Origin: Croceibacterium soli | GTDB taxonomy: Bacteria > Pseudomonadota > Alphaproteobacteria > Sphingomonadales > Sphingomonadaceae | DNA length: 64,000 nt | Reading direction: 5' to 3' | Assembly (NCBI RefSeq): GCF_009828065.1 | Contig: NZ_WTYK01000001.1 | Location: forward strand, 62,001-126,000 | Shown: positions 18,155 to 28,390 of the stretch, one piece after another | Layout: every line of letters begins with the position of its first letter | Numbering within the stretch: position 1 is the stretch's first letter | Notes under the pieces: generated by a model | Told to the model about the DNA's origin: nothing | The model's input: only the letters and a program-made list of their open reading frames with translations | Databases searched by the model: none | Program-made: the position numbers and the translations under genes

Positions 18155-19450
18155 TTACGTGGCCGGCGTCGTGTTTTCGCCGAGCACTGCCTTCTTGTCC
18201 GAACCCAGGACCGCCTCGGTGATCGAGAACGGCAGAGGCTCGGGCCGCTCGAAAGCGGAGACGATCGGCAGGATCACCAGGAAGTGCAGGAAGTAATAGG
18301 CGGTCGCGATCTGGCTGAGCATGACATAGGGCTCTTCGGCCGGCGCGCCGCCGCACCAGAACAGCACGGCCATCGCCGGGATCAGCCCGAACCAGAAGAA
18401 CTTGCGGAACAGCGGCCGGTAATGGCCGGAGCGGACCGGCGACTTGTCGAGCCAGGGCAGGAAGAACCACACCAGGATCGCCGCGAACATCGCCAGCACG
18501 CCGAGCAGCTTGGCCGGCAGGAAGAACAGGTCCGCGGTGAAGGCGCGCAGGATCGCGTAGAACGGCCAGAAGTACCATTCAGGCACGATGTGCGCGGGGG
18601 TCGAGAGCGGGTTCGCCGGGATGTAGTTGTCCGGATGGCCAAGCGCGTTCGGCTGGAAGAACGTCAGTGCGGCATAGATGATGAGGAACACGCCCAGTCC
18701 GAAGCCGTCCTTCGCCGTGTAGTACGGGTGGAACGGCACGGTGTCGCTTTCGCTCTTCACCTCGACGCCGGTCGGGTTCGAGGAGCCCGGAATGTGCAGC
18801 GCCCAGATGTGCAGGATCACCACGCCGGCAATCACGAACGGCAGCAGGAAGTGCAGGCTGAAGAAGCGGTTGAGCGCGGCGTTGTCCGGCGCATAGCCGC
18901 CGAGCAGCCAGATCTGCAGCGGCTCGCCGATCAGCGGGATCGCGCTGAACAGGCCGGTAATGACCTTGGCGCCCCAGAAGCTCATCTGGCCCCAGGGAAG
19001 CACGTAGCCCATGAAGGCGGTCGCCATCAGAAGCAGGAACAGCACGACGCCGAGCAGCCAGACCATCTCGCGCGGGGCCTTGTACGAGCTGTAGAAGAAG
19101 CCGCGGAAGATGTGCAGGTAGATCACGACGAAGAAGAAGCTGGCGCCGTTGGCGTGCGCGTAGCGCAGCATCCAACCCCAGTTGACGTCGCGCATGATGT
19201 GCTCGACCGAATCGAACGCAACGGTCGCGTTGGGCGCGTAATGCATCGCCAGGATGACCCCGGTGACGATTTGCAGCACCAGCGCGAACCCGGCGAGGAC
19301 GCCGAAATTCCACATGTAGTTGAGGTTGCGCGGCACCGGATAGCCGGCGCCGACCGCGTTATAGACGAGGCGCGGAAGCGGCAGCTTCTCGTCTATCCAG
19401 CGCATGACCGGCGCCTTCGGTTCGTAATGCTTGGCCCAGGGGAAGCTCAT
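18155..19450 (-). CDS. petB: Cytochrome b, bc1 complex
   Basis: Core membrane subunit with haems bL and bH and the Qo and Qi quinone sites; 431 residues with about eight transmembrane helices. Visible marks: [19 protein letters not shown], two histidines per haem in the helices around [20 protein letters not shown] and [21 protein letters not shown], the Qo-site region [14 protein letters not shown], and the PEWYF motif ([14 protein letters not shown]). It lies between petA (16 bp) and petC. Confidence 0.97.
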   Translation of the reverse strand: MSFPWAKHYEPKAPVMRWIDEKLPLPRLVYNAVGAGYPVPRNLNYMWNFGVLAGFALVLQIVTGVILAMHYAPNATVAFDSVEHIMRDVNWGWMLRYAHANGASFFFVVIYLHIFRGFFYSSYKAPREMVWLLGVVLFLLLMATAFMGYVLPWGQMSFWGAKVITGLFSAIPLIGEPLQIWLLGGYAPDNAALNRFFSLHFLLPFVIAGVVILHIWALHIPGSSNPTGVEVKSESDTVPFHPYYTAKDGFGLGVFLIIYAALTFFQPNALGHPDNYIPANPLSTPAHIVPEWYFWPFYAILRAFTADLFFLPAKLLGVLAMFAAILVWFFLPWLDKSPVRSGHYRPLFRKFFWFGLIPAMAVLFWCGGAPAEEPYVMLSQIATAYYFLHFLVILPIVSAFERPEPLPFSITEAVLGSDKKAVLGENTTPAT

Positions 19451-19466
19451 CTCGGTATCTCTCGCC

Positions 19467-20036
19467 TCAGCCGATCAGGATGGTGGTGTCGGAGGTGAAT
19501 TCGTATTCCGGCACCAGCAGGTTGGTGGGCGCAGGACCCTTACGGATGCGGCCGGCAGTGTCGTAGTGCGAACCGTGGCAGGGGCAGAAGTAGCCCCCGA
19601 ACTCGCCCTTGTTCTCGCCCTCGGCGGCGCCCAGCGGCACGCAGCCGAGGTGGGTGCACACGCCCATGGTGACGAGGATGTTGCTGCGTCCCTCCTTGGT
19701 CCGCTCCTCCAGCGACTGCGGGTCGCGCAGGCTGGAGACGGGGACCGCGTCGGCGGCGGCAATTTCCTGCGGGGTCAGGTTGCGCACGAAGACCGGCTGC
19801 TTGCGGAACACGGCCTTGACGGCCTGGCCCGGCTCGATCGCCGAGATGTCGAGCTCGGTCGTGCTTTCGGCGAGCACGTCCTTCGACGGCGCCATCTGGC
19901 TGATCAGCGGCACGAGCGTGGCGAGACCGCCGACGCCGGCCGCGCTGACCGCCGCAATATTGATGAAGTCCCTGCGGCGCACGCCGTCTTGGGTGGCCAG
20001 CGTCTCGGTGTCCGCGGTGCCGGTGCTTGTCGCCAT
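19467..20036 (-). CDS. petA: Ubiquinol-cytochrome c reductase, Rieske iron-sulfur subunit
   Basis: Carries the 2Fe-2S cluster that takes the first electron from ubiquinol. The 189 residues contain a twin-arginine-like N-terminus ([20 protein letters not shown], a combined Tat signal and membrane anchor). Both cluster-ligand boxes are intact: CTHLGC and CPCHGSH. First gene of the petABC operon. Confidence 0.97.
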   Translation of the reverse strand: MATSTGTADTETLATQDGVRRRDFINIAAVSAAGVGGLATLVPLISQMAPSKDVLAESTTELDISAIEPGQAVKAVFRKQPVFVRNLTPQEIAAADAVPVSSLRDPQSLEERTKEGRSNILVTMGVCTHLGCVPLGAAEGENKGEFGGYFCPCHGSHYDTAGRIRKGPAPTNLLVPEYEFTSDTTILIG

Positions 20037-20206
20037 GTCCCTGCCTTAGCCTGCAGCCCCGCTCTAGGTGATTGACGGGGCCGGAAATCTGGTCGGTCGC
20101 AACGCCGAAGGAGCCCCCCGGGCGCGACTTGGCGCGGCTGATAGACGAGGCGACCCGCCATGCCAACAGGCATTTTGGCAGCATTGTGACCGGTGTGGTT
20201 ATCGCC
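20037..20206. other. Probable pet operon promoter region
   Basis: 170 bp between the pgeF stop and the Rieske start, both on the minus strand. The pet operon promoter should be here. I see no clear terminator for pgeF and no confident -35/-10 pair, and no repeat element. Confidence 0.4.
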
Positions 20207-20989
20207 CTACTGCGCGGGGTCCGCCGGCAGTCCGATCAGCGAAAATTGGCGGCCATAGGTCGGCTCGCCCCGGTGCGTCGCACGGCGGAAGGAAAAGAAT
20301 CGCTCCTCGGCGGCATATGTGTCGAGCCCGAGCCGGTCGACATGGCCCACGCCTGCGCTTTCGAGCCGGGCTGCGGCATAGCCTTCGAGGTCGAATTGCC
20401 AGCGGCCGGGGCGCCCGGGTGCGAAAAAGCGATCGTCCGCAGGCTCGAACTGGTCCCTGAAGCCCTGGGCGACCTCGTAGCTCGCCTGGGCGATCGCCGG
20501 GCCGATGGCGGCGGCGATGCGCTCACGCCTGGCACCGAGCGCTTCCATTTCCGCCAGGGTCGCCTCGAGAATGCCACCGTGAGCGCCGCGCCAGCCGGCA
20601 TGGGCCGCGCCGATCACGCCGGCTTCGCGGTCGGCGAACAGCACCGGGGCGCAGTCGGCGGTGACGATGCCGAGCAGAATACCTGGCCGGTCGGTTGCCA
20701 TCGCATCGGCGCGCGGGCGCTCGTCCTGCGGCCAGGGCGCGGTCACCGGCACCGCATCGGCCGAATGGACCTGGTAGACCGTCGCCAGCGCGGCGCCGGG
20801 GAGGACCGCATCGACGGCCCGGCGGCGATTCTCCACGACTGCCTGCTCCTCGTCCTCCGCGCCCAGGCCGACGTTGAGCCCGGCGACGAGGCCACGCGAG
20901 ACCCCGCCCCTGCGGCCGAGGAACCCGTGCGGGATCCCGCGCAAGGCATCGCTGCGGATGACCTCCACCTTCTCGGCGACCTCAGCCAA
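20207..20989 (-). CDS. pgeF: Polyphenol oxidase-family (laccase-domain) protein, purine nucleoside phosphorylase/peptidoglycan editing factor type
   Basis: YfiH/PgeF family, 260 residues, cytoplasmic. Members phosphorolyse or deaminate purine nucleosides, and in E. coli the family corrects misincorporated serine in peptidoglycan precursors. The zinc-site residues are visible: VYQVHSAD, TADCAPVLF and AAHAGWRG. The start overlaps the end of pepN by 8 bp, so the two are co-transcribed. Which activity dominates here cannot be read from sequence. Confidence 0.92.
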   Translation of the reverse strand: MAEVAEKVEVIRSDALRGIPHGFLGRRGGVSRGLVAGLNVGLGAEDEEQAVVENRRRAVDAVLPGAALATVYQVHSADAVPVTAPWPQDERPRADAMATDRPGILLGIVTADCAPVLFADREAGVIGAAHAGWRGAHGGILEATLAEMEALGARRERIAAAIGPAIAQASYEVAQGFRDQFEPADDRFFAPGRPGRWQFDLEGYAAARLESAGVGHVDRLGLDTYAAEERFFSFRRATHRGEPTYGRQFSLIGLPADPAQ

Positions 20990-23636
20990 GGCTGCGGCTC
21001 ACTTGCTCGTGGGTGTCGCGCGACAGGCCCGGCGCGGCGGCGATCCGCTCCAGCTCCGCCCGCAGCAGGGCCGCGCGCACCGGCTCGATCCGCCGCCAGC
21101 GGCCGAGCGGCGAGACGAAACGCGCGGCGGTCTGCGGGTTGATCGGGTCGAGCGCCAGGATCAGGTCGGCGATCATGCGGTAGCCCTCGCCGCTCTCCGC
21201 GTGGAAGCCGCGCGCGGTGCCGGTGAACGGCATGTAGAGCGAGCGCACCCGGTTCGGGTTCTTCAGGGTGAAGTCCGGATGTTCGGCCAGCGCTTTCACG
21301 TGCTCCAGCACTTGCGGGTGGAGCGAACTCGATTGCAGCGCGAACCACTTGTCGACCACCAGCGCGTTGCCGCGGAACCGGTTGTAGAAATCGATCAGCT
21401 TGTGCGTCCGCTCGGGCCCGGCGAGCCCGGTGAGCACCATCAGCGCGCCCTGCCGATCGGTCATGTTGTCGGCTGCATCGTATTGCGCGGCGGCCATTGC
21501 GGCGGAACGTTCCGGCGCCCCGGCGGCGAGGTAGACCAGCGCCTGGGTCTTGACCTTGCGCGCGCCTTTGGCCTCGGGCGAGTTGCCGCTCTCCACCGCG
21601 CTGGCCCGCTCGTGCACCGCGGCGAACTCGCCCTCGAGCGTCGAGCCGAGCCAGGCCTTGAGGCTCTCCCGCTCGGCATGGATTGCAGCGGGGTCGGCGA
21701 TCAGCATCTGTTCGGCCAGGTAGCTTTCGCCCGGCAGGATCAGGAGCTCCCCGCGCATCAGGTCGTCGAGCGAGTCGTCCGCGAGCACCGCTGCGAAGGC
21801 CCGGCCGATCGCCTCGCGCCCCTCGCCCCGCTCCGCTTTGCCGATGGAGCCGCTGAGCAGGCCGCGCAAGTGACCCACGACGAGGTCCTGCATCGCCTCA
21901 TATCGGGCGAATGCGTCGTCGTCGTTGGCGGCGAGGAAGACGAGATCCTCCGGCGCGGTCTCGCGCTCGATCGAGACCGGGGCGGAGAAGCCGCGGTTGA
22001 CCGAGAGCACCGGCGGCTGGCTGAAGCCGGAGAAGCTGAAGCTTTGCCGGGTTTCGGTCAGCGTAACCAGCTGCTCGCCATCGTGGCGGCCGGTTTTCCT
22101 GTCGAACAGTGCGAGTCTGAGCGGAATCGGCACCGGCTGCTTGTCCGGCTGTCCGGGCGTCGGCGGAACCGTCTGCTCGAGGTGCAGCGTTGCCGTGTCG
22201 CCTTGGTGCTCAAGGCGGAGCGAGACCTTCGGCGTGCCGGCCTGCTCGTACCAGCGGCGGAACTGCTTGAGGTCGAGCCCGGCGCCGTCCTCGATCGCCC
22301 GGACGAAATCCTCGCACGTCGCCGCCTCGCCGTCGTGGCGTTCGAAATAGAGGTCGGTGCCCTCCCGGAAGCGCTCCGGCCCGGCCAGGGTGCGCATCAT
22401 GCGGATCACTTCGGCGCCCTTGTTGTAGACCGTGGCGGTGTAGAAGTTGGAGATCTCGCGGTAGCTGTCCGGCCGGATCGGGTGCGCCAGCGGACCGGAG
22501 TCCTCCGGAAACTGGGCGGAGCGCAGGATGCGCACGTCCTCGATCCGCTTGACCGGCGCGCTGCCCATGTCGGCGCTGAACAGCTGGTCGCGGAGCACGG
22601 TGAAGCCTTCCTTCAGCGAAAGCTGGAACCAGTCGCGGCAGGTCACCCGGTTGCCGGACCAGTTGTGGAAGTATTCGTGGCCGATCACGCCTTCGATCGC
22701 GTCGTAGTCGCCATCGGTCGCGGTTTCCCGGTCGGCCAGCACGTACTTCGTGTTGAAGACGTTGAGGCCCTTGTTCTCCATGGCGCCCATGTTGAAATCG
22801 CTGACCGCGACGATGTTGAAGGTGTCGAGGTCGTACTCGCGGCCGAAGGCCTCCTCGTCCCACTTCATGCTGTTCTTGAGCGAATCCATCGCGTGGGCGG
22901 TGCGTTCGAGATCCCCTTCCCGCACCCAGATGGCCAGATCGACCTTGCGCCCGCTCATTGTGATGAACGTGTCGCGGTTTGCGACCAGATCGCCGGCGAC
23001 GAGCGCGAAGAGGTAGGACGGCTTGGGCCAGGGATCGTGCCAGTCCGCCCAGTGCGTGCCGTCGTCCGCCTCTCCCCTGGCGACGCAGTTGCCGTTCGAC
23101 AGCAGCACCGGGAAGGCGTCCCGCGGCCCTTCCATCCGCACTTTGTAGGTCGAGAGGACATCAGGCCGGTCGGGGAAGAAGGTGATGCGGCGGAAACCCT
23201 CTGCCTCGCACTGGGTGCAGAGCATTCCGCCCGAGGCATAGAGGCCCATGAGCTGGGAATTGGCAGAGGGATCGATCTCGGTGACGATCTCGATCAGGTG
23301 GCTGTCGCCCGCCAGGGTCAACATCAGGTCGCCGCCGTCCAGCGACCAGCTGTTGATCGCCTCGCCGTCCACCGTGACCTCCAGCGGCGTGAGGCCGTCG
23401 CCGTTGAGGCGGATCGTGGAGCTGTGATCGGCGCGGGCGTTGCGGTTCACCGTCAGCGCCGATTTGACCCGCGTCTTCTCCAGGCCGAGCCGGAAGGCGA
23501 GGGAGACTTGCGGTACCAGCCAGGGGAACGGGCGGTAATCTTCGCGCCGGATCAGCGCCGGCTCCCTCGGCTCCGTCGCGGCATCGGCCATCTCGAAGTT
23601 GCCGTCCGGGGTCGATGGCGTGCGGGCGATATCCAT
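20982..23636 (-). CDS. pepN: Aminopeptidase N (M1 family)
   Basis: Zinc metallopeptidase removing N-terminal residues from peptides in the cytoplasm. The 884 residues match the bacterial PepN subfamily. The exopeptidase motif MGAMENKGLNVFN precedes the zinc site HEYFHNWSGNRVTCRDWFQ (HExxH plus a downstream Glu). A beta domain and a long helical C-terminal domain (DUF3458-type) follow, ending near LSRDTHEQVSRSLG. The start at 23636 is divergent from the epimerase-like gene with 47 bp between. It overlaps pgeF downstream. Confidence 0.96.
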   Translation of the reverse strand: MDIARTPSTPDGNFEMADAATEPREPALIRREDYRPFPWLVPQVSLAFRLGLEKTRVKSALTVNRNARADHSSTIRLNGDGLTPLEVTVDGEAINSWSLDGGDLMLTLAGDSHLIEIVTEIDPSANSQLMGLYASGGMLCTQCEAEGFRRITFFPDRPDVLSTYKVRMEGPRDAFPVLLSNGNCVARGEADDGTHWADWHDPWPKPSYLFALVAGDLVANRDTFITMSGRKVDLAIWVREGDLERTAHAMDSLKNSMKWDEEAFGREYDLDTFNIVAVSDFNMGAMENKGLNVFNTKYVLADRETATDGDYDAIEGVIGHEYFHNWSGNRVTCRDWFQLSLKEGFTVLRDQLFSADMGSAPVKRIEDVRILRSAQFPEDSGPLAHPIRPDSYREISNFYTATVYNKGAEVIRMMRTLAGPERFREGTDLYFERHDGEAATCEDFVRAIEDGAGLDLKQFRRWYEQAGTPKVSLRLEHQGDTATLHLEQTVPPTPGQPDKQPVPIPLRLALFDRKTGRHDGEQLVTLTETRQSFSFSGFSQPPVLSVNRGFSAPVSIERETAPEDLVFLAANDDDAFARYEAMQDLVVGHLRGLLSGSIGKAERGEGREAIGRAFAAVLADDSLDDLMRGELLILPGESYLAEQMLIADPAAIHAERESLKAWLGSTLEGEFAAVHERASAVESGNSPEAKGARKVKTQALVYLAAGAPERSAAMAAAQYDAADNMTDRQGALMVLTGLAGPERTHKLIDFYNRFRGNALVVDKWFALQSSSLHPQVLEHVKALAEHPDFTLKNPNRVRSLYMPFTGTARGFHAESGEGYRMIADLILALDPINPQTAARFVSPLGRWRRIEPVRAALLRAELERIAAAPGLSRDTHEQVSRSLG

Positions 23637-23683
23637 AAGGCCTGGGGTCTTCCTGCTGAGCGTTATGCGGCTAGAACGCGCGC

Positions 23684-24469
23684 ATGGCGCATCTGTTCAT
23701 ATTCGGCCTCGGCTATTCTGCGAAGTGGATCAAGCGCGCGTTGGAGAGCGCCGGGTGGACGGTCGAAGCCAGCGGCAGCGAAGGCGCCTTCCCGTTCGAG
23801 GACGACGGGGCGATTCGCGCGGCGCTCGGCCGGGCGAGCCATGTCCTTTCATCGGTGCCGCCCGCCGGCGGAGCCGATCCGGTGCTGGAGCGGTACGGCG
23901 ATTCGCTGCGGCACGGATGGCTTGGCTATCTCTCCTCGAGCGGGGTCTATGGCGACACCGGCGGCGCGTGGGTCGACGAAAGCGCGCCCGTCGGCACGGG
24001 CCGGCGGAGCGCCCGCGCCGAGTGCGACGCCGCGTGGCTGGCCCGAGGCGCGCGGGTGTTCCGGCTGCCCGGCATCTACGGACCCGGCCGCAGCGCGTTC
24101 GAGCGGATCGCTGAAGGCAAGGCCCACCGGATCGACCTCCCCGGCCAGGTGTTCAGCCGAGTCCATGTCGAGGACCTGGCGCGCGGGGTGATCGCCGGGC
24201 TCGAAGCGCCGCCGGGCGCCTACAACTTGGCCGACGATCTCCCAGCCAGCCAAAACGCGGTGATCGAGGAGGCCTGCCGCCTGCTCGGCACGGCTCCGCC
24301 CCCGCTGCTGCCGCTGGAGCAGGCGGGCCTCACGCCGCAGGCGCGCGCCTTCTATGCGGAGAACCGGCGGGTCGCGAACGGCAAGGCCAAGCGCGTGCTC
24401 GACTGGAAGCCGCGCTTCGCTGACTATCGCGCCGGACTGCGCGACGTGTTCAGGCGTTCTTGGCCCTGA
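23684..24469 (+). CDS. NAD-dependent epimerase/dehydratase-like SDR protein (YeeZ-like)
   Basis: 261 residues with an N-terminal nucleotide-binding FIFGLGYSAKWIKRAL (degenerate GxGYxG-type). YLSSSGVYGD is at the catalytic serine position, but there is no classical YxxxK, and FRLPGIYGPGRSAFERI follows. The pattern matches the COG0451 YeeZ-like subgroup, whose substrate is generally unknown. The stop lies 20 bp inside the convergent DMT permease gene, so the 3' ends overlap. It is divergent from pepN with a 47-bp shared promoter region. Confidence 0.8.
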   Translation: MAHLFIFGLGYSAKWIKRALESAGWTVEASGSEGAFPFEDDGAIRAALGRASHVLSSVPPAGGADPVLERYGDSLRHGWLGYLSSSGVYGDTGGAWVDESAPVGTGRRSARAECDAAWLARGARVFRLPGIYGPGRSAFERIAEGKAHRIDLPGQVFSRVHVEDLARGVIAGLEAPPGAYNLADDLPASQNAVIEEACRLLGTAPPPLLPLEQAGLTPQARAFYAENRRVANGKAKRVLDWKPRFADYRAGLRDVFRRSWP

Positions 24470-25364
24470 GCGCCAGCACCATGCCGAGCAAGGCCAGCAC
24501 GCCGCCCGCGGCGGCCAGCGCCGACCAGCGATAGTCCTCGAACACCGTCGAGAGCGCCATCGCCACCACCGGCACGACGACCCCGTTGTAGGCCGCGCGC
24601 CCGGGGCCGAGCTCGCGAATCAGCCCGAAGTAGAGCGGGAACGCGACGACCGACCCGACGATCGCGAGGTAGGACACGCCCGCCCAGTAGCGCAGGTCCG
24701 CCGGGAACACCGGGGGGCCGGCGACGAACCAGGCGAACACCGCGTCGGCCAGCGTACCCCAGAGCATGGCCCAGGCGAGCAGCAGCATCAGCGGGCGCCC
24801 GCGGGCGGTCTTGCTCGCCTGGAGGACGTTGGAGGCGGAGGCGGAGAGGATGCCAAGCGCCGCCAGCGTCACCCCGAGGGCCACCTGGGCCGATGTCGGC
24901 GCGGCCCGGCCCTCATGCAGAAGGAGCAGCCCGATGCCGGCGAGGCCGACCAGCGAGCCGGCAATGAACCGGGGCGTGATCGCCACGCCCAGGAAGATCC
25001 GCCCAAAGATCGCATTCGGCACCATCAGCAGCCCGAACAGCACGGCGACGATGCCGGAGGTCAGGTAGAGCTCCGCCCGGTAGACGAAGTTGAAGTTGAG
25101 GAAGAACTGGGTCAGCCCGATGGCTACGGCGACGACATGGCCGCCCAAGGTCATGGTGAAGCCGCGCTTGTGAGTCACCGCGGCAAGGATGAACATGCCG
25201 ACGCAGGCGATGCCGAACCGATATGTGACCGACCAGCTCGGCGGCGCGGCGGCGAGCTGGTCCTTGATCACCAGCCAGGTGGACCCCCAGATCACCGCCA
25301 CCAGCAGGAAGGGGATGGCAATCCCCGGCCTCAGGAGCGCGTGGGGTTTCGCGGTTCCGATCAC
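24450..25364 (-). CDS. DMT-superfamily (EamA) permease
   Basis: 304 residues with about ten transmembrane helices in two EamA repeats: IPFLLVAVIWGSTWLVIKDQ opens the first, and the second ends in LAAAGGVLALLGMVLAL. Members export amino acids or other metabolites; the substrate cannot be told. The GTG start at 25364 overlaps the stop of threonine aldolase (GTGA), so they form one transcript, which would fit an amino-acid-linked exporter. An upstream in-frame ATG would need a non-homologous extension and is not used. Confidence 0.88.
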   Translation of the reverse strand: MIGTAKPHALLRPGIAIPFLLVAVIWGSTWLVIKDQLAAAPPSWSVTYRFGIACVGMFILAAVTHKRGFTMTLGGHVVAVAIGLTQFFLNFNFVYRAELYLTSGIVAVLFGLLMVPNAIFGRIFLGVAITPRFIAGSLVGLAGIGLLLLHEGRAAPTSAQVALGVTLAALGILSASASNVLQASKTARGRPLMLLLAWAMLWGTLADAVFAWFVAGPPVFPADLRYWAGVSYLAIVGSVVAFPLYFGLIRELGPGRAAYNGVVVPVVAMALSTVFEDYRWSALAAAGGVLALLGMVLALRAKNA

Positions 25365-26356
25365 AGGCTTGCGATCGCCCTCCCCAGCGCTTCGGCATGG
25401 TCCGCCCGGGTGTCCCACGCGGCCACGAAACGCGCCGCGTCCAGCCCCCAGTCGTAGAACGCGAAGCCCTGCGCGCGCAGCGCCTCGCGCTCCGCGGCGG
25501 AGCAGGCCAGGAACACCTCATTGGCTTCCACCGGATGAAGCAGGCGCTCGCCCGCGCCCTCGGCGATCGCCCGCGCCGCGGCGTTCGCGGCGGCGGCGTT
25601 GTGCAGCCAGGTGTCGCGTTCGAGCATGGCGAGGATCTGCGCGGCGAGGAAGCGGCCCTTGCTCTGCAGGTGCCCGGCGCGCTTGCGGCGAAACTGGACC
25701 ATGTCGGCCAGCGTCGGATCGAAGAACACGATCGCCTCCGCATTCATCGCCCCGTTCTTGACGAAGCCGAAGCTGAGCGCGTCGACCGGCCCGGCGACTT
25801 CGGCGGCGGGCCGGTTGAGATAGGCCACCGCGTTGGCGAAGCGGGCGCCGTCCATGTGCAGCTTCAGCCCGCGCGGCCCGGCGATCATGTCGATCTTGGC
25901 CAGCTCGCCCGGCGTGTAGCAGCAGCCGTACTCGCTCGCCTGCGTGATGGAGACGGCGTGCGGCTGGACCTGGTGGACGTCGGGCCGCACCGCGTCGAGA
26001 ACGGCGGCAAGGCCCGCGGGGTCGAGCTTCGCGTGCGCTCCGTCACCCAGCAGCAGCTTGGCGCCGTGGAGGTAGAACCCGGGCGCGCCGCATTCGTCCA
26101 TCTCGATGTGCGCTTCCCGGTGACAGATGACGCCGCCGTGCGGCGGAACCAGAGCCGACAGGGCCAGGCAGTTCGCCGCCGTGCCGGTGGCGACCCACAG
26201 CACTGCGACTTCGCGCCCGAACAGGCCGGAGAACTCGTCGTCCAGCCGGCGCGACAGCGAATCACCATCGTAAGGCGAATCGGGCGAATCGGCCTCTTGC
26301 ATCGCCGCCCAGACCCGCGGGTGGACGCTTGCCGCATTGTCGGACAGGAACTGCAT
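25361..26356 (-). CDS. ltaE: Low-specificity threonine aldolase-type PLP enzyme
   Basis: Beta-eliminating lyase/threonine aldolase family, cleaving threonine (or related beta-hydroxy amino acids) to glycine and an aldehyde. The 331 residues start MQFLSDNAASVHP. They contain VATGTAANCLALSAL, HREAHIEMDECGAP, LHMDGARFANAVAYLN, and the PLP lysine in LSFGFVKNGAMNAEA. An ATG nine codons upstream (26383) is possible; neither start has a clear ribosome-binding site, and I prefer the one matching family start MxFLSDN. It is divergent from the small acetyltransferase, with only 52 bp between starts. Confidence 0.88.
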   Translation of the reverse strand: MQFLSDNAASVHPRVWAAMQEADSPDSPYDGDSLSRRLDDEFSGLFGREVAVLWVATGTAANCLALSALVPPHGGVICHREAHIEMDECGAPGFYLHGAKLLLGDGAHAKLDPAGLAAVLDAVRPDVHQVQPHAVSITQASEYGCCYTPGELAKIDMIAGPRGLKLHMDGARFANAVAYLNRPAAEVAGPVDALSFGFVKNGAMNAEAIVFFDPTLADMVQFRRKRAGHLQSKGRFLAAQILAMLERDTWLHNAAAANAAARAIAEGAGERLLHPVEANEVFLACSAAEREALRAQGFAFYDWGLDAARFVAAWDTRADHAEALGRAIASL

Positions 26357-26408
26357 GCGGAACGCGATGGCAGCGCCGTTCATTCGAAGCAAGAAGGAGA
26401 CTTGCCCA

Positions 26409-26714
26409 ATGCCCGAAGCGATTCCGATCACCCGCGAGGATGCAACCACCCATGGGGTCTATCGCGCCGCGGTCGAAGGCAGCGCCCGGCCGGCGGAGCT
26501 GACCTGGATCGCGCGCGGCGACACGCGCTATGCCAACCACACTTACGTGCCGCACGAGGCGCGCGGCAAAGGCATCGCCGCCGCCCTGGTGGAGGCGCTC
26601 GTCGCGGACGCGCGCGAACAGGGTTTCAAGATCGAGCCCGAATGCAGCTATGTCGAAGCCGCTTTCCGCCGGCACCCCGACTGGGCCGACGTGCGGGCCG
26701 AAGTCCCGAGCTGA
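26409..26714 (+). CDS. Small GNAT-family N-acetyltransferase (YjdJ/COG2388 type)
   Basis: 101-residue minimal acetyltransferase. The acetyl-CoA-binding core is HTYVPHEARGKGIAAALVEA, followed by KIEPECSYVEAAFRRHPDW, the ending typical of this small group. The substrate is unknown. AAGGAG 11 bases before the ATG at 26409 sets the start. Confidence 0.85.
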   Translation: MPEAIPITREDATTHGVYRAAVEGSARPAELTWIARGDTRYANHTYVPHEARGKGIAAALVEALVADAREQGFKIEPECSYVEAAFRRHPDWADVRAEVPS

Positions 26715-26763
26715 TCGGGTCGGCCTTGCCCGAAGCGGTACCGCTGGGGCACCAGGCCGAGAA

Positions 26764-26838
26764 TGGTGCTGCTGGGGAGGATTGAACTCCCGGCCTCACC
26801 CTTACCAAGGGTGCGCTCTACCACTGAGCTACAGCAGC
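26764..26838 (-). tRNA. tRNA-Thr (anticodon GGT)
   Basis: The minus strand begins GCTGCTGTAGCTCAGTGGTA. The anticodon stem-loop is ACCCTTGGTAAGGGT (GGT), the T-arm is CCGGGAGTTCAATCCTCCC, the acceptor stem GCTGCTG/CAGCAGC closes perfectly, and CCA is encoded. Confidence 0.96.
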
Positions 26839-26915
26839 CAATCAGGGGACGGGGGCGCCTTAGCTTTCGGCGCAATCTTGTCAAGCGCCGCAGCCTGCGG
26901 CAGGCAAACTCCGCA

Positions 26916-27059
26916 ATGCCCGAAGCGAAAGACTCCATGACCCGCGAGGAGCGGCTGGCCGCGAAGCTGCGGGAGAACTTGCGCCGCCGCAAAGCCCAGG
27001 CGCGGGCGCTGGAATCGCCCGGGAACGGCGCTCTTCCCAAAGAGGAGCCGAAAAGCTAG
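26916..27059 (+). CDS. Small basic hypothetical protein (47 residues)
   Basis: [20 protein letters not shown] begins a strongly charged, helix-forming peptide with an arginine/lysine-rich middle ([11 protein letters not shown]) and a short tail. No known domain. The spacing before gpmA (37 bp) and the well-formed charge pattern suggest a real small gene. I recall similar short proteins in sphingomonads but cannot confirm this here. No good ribosome-binding site is seen, so this stays moderate. Confidence 0.55.
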   Translation: MPEAKDSMTREERLAAKLRENLRRRKAQARALESPGNGALPKEEPKS

Positions 27060-27096
27060 GGCGTGGCGCTCCCGAATTCCGCTAAGGAGCGCCTTC

Positions 27097-27783
27097 TTGC
27101 CGACCCTGATCCTCGTCCGCCACGGCCAGAGCCAGTGGAACCTGGAGAACCGCTTCACCGGCTGGTGGGATGTCGACCTGACCGAGAAGGGCGTCGCCGA
27201 AGCGATTGCCGCCGGCGAGCTGCTGGCGAAGCACGGCCTGCTGCCGACCCGCGCCTTCACGTCCCTCCAGCTGCGCGCGATCAAGACCCTGCACCTGGCG
27301 CTCGAAGCCTGCGGCCGGCTGTGGATCCCCGAGACCAAGGACTGGCGCCTGAACGAGCGTCACTATGGCGGGCTGACCGGGCTTAACAAGGCCGAGACGG
27401 CCGCGCGGCACGGCGAGGAGCAAGTGCACGTCTGGCGCCGCAGCTTCGACACGCCGCCGCCGGAGCTCGAGGTCGCCAGCGAGTTCGACCTCGGCCAGGA
27501 CCCGCGCTACGCCGGGATCGCCATCCCGCGCACCGAAAGCCTCAAGCTGACCATCGAGCGCGTGCTGCCCTATTGGGAAAGCGAGATCCTGCCGGTGCTT
27601 GCCAGCGGCGAGACGGTGATCATCTCGGCGCACGGCAATTCGCTGCGCGCTCTGGTCAAGCACCTGTCGAACATCTCCGACGAGGAGATCACCGGCCTGG
27701 AGATCCCCACCGGCGAGCCGATCGTCTACGAGTTCGACGACGCCATGACGCCGGGCGAGCGTCACTACCTGAAGGACCGCTGA
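27097..27783 (+). CDS. gpmA: 2,3-bisphosphoglycerate-dependent phosphoglycerate mutase
   Basis: Interconverts 3- and 2-phosphoglycerate in glycolysis/gluconeogenesis. The 228 residues show the phosphohistidine motif [20 protein letters not shown], the [14 protein letters not shown] loop and the second catalytic histidine in [16 protein letters not shown]. The start is a TTG at 27097 with AAGGAG 7 bases upstream; there is no ATG in this part of the frame. The stop is directly followed by purE (1 bp apart). Confidence 0.96.
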   Translation: MPTLILVRHGQSQWNLENRFTGWWDVDLTEKGVAEAIAAGELLAKHGLLPTRAFTSLQLRAIKTLHLALEACGRLWIPETKDWRLNERHYGGLTGLNKAETAARHGEEQVHVWRRSFDTPPPELEVASEFDLGQDPRYAGIAIPRTESLKLTIERVLPYWESEILPVLASGETVIISAHGNSLRALVKHLSNISDEEITGLEIPTGEPIVYEFDDAMTPGERHYLKDR

Positions 27784-27784
27784 G

Positions 27785-28270
<486 letters not shown>

Positions 28271-28287
28271 CGCGCGCAGAAAAGAAA

Positions 28288-28380
28288 CCCGTTCGTGCTG
28301 AGCTTGTCGAAGCACCGCTTTTTCTTCTAGCGCAGCGCCGAAACTGAAAACCGCCCTCCGACAAGCTCAGGGCGAACGGG
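28288..28380. repeat. Family B palindromic element between purE and purK
   Basis: Complete element of about 93 bp: left arm CCCGTTCGTGCTGAGCTTGT, right arm CCGACAAGCTCAGGGCGAAC. The right arm is almost identical to the inverse of the arm in bioB and of the left arm between etfB and etfA. It ends 10 bp before the purK TTG start, so the sequence just after it (GAAGTAGGACG) must serve as ribosome-binding region. Confidence 0.88.
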
Positions 28381-28390
28381 AAGTAGGACG

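Noticed and set aside
16510-26838. Integration sites at the two tRNA genes
   Set aside because: No integrase and no duplicated tRNA 3' ends lie next to either tRNA; flanking genes are ordinary housekeeping genes.
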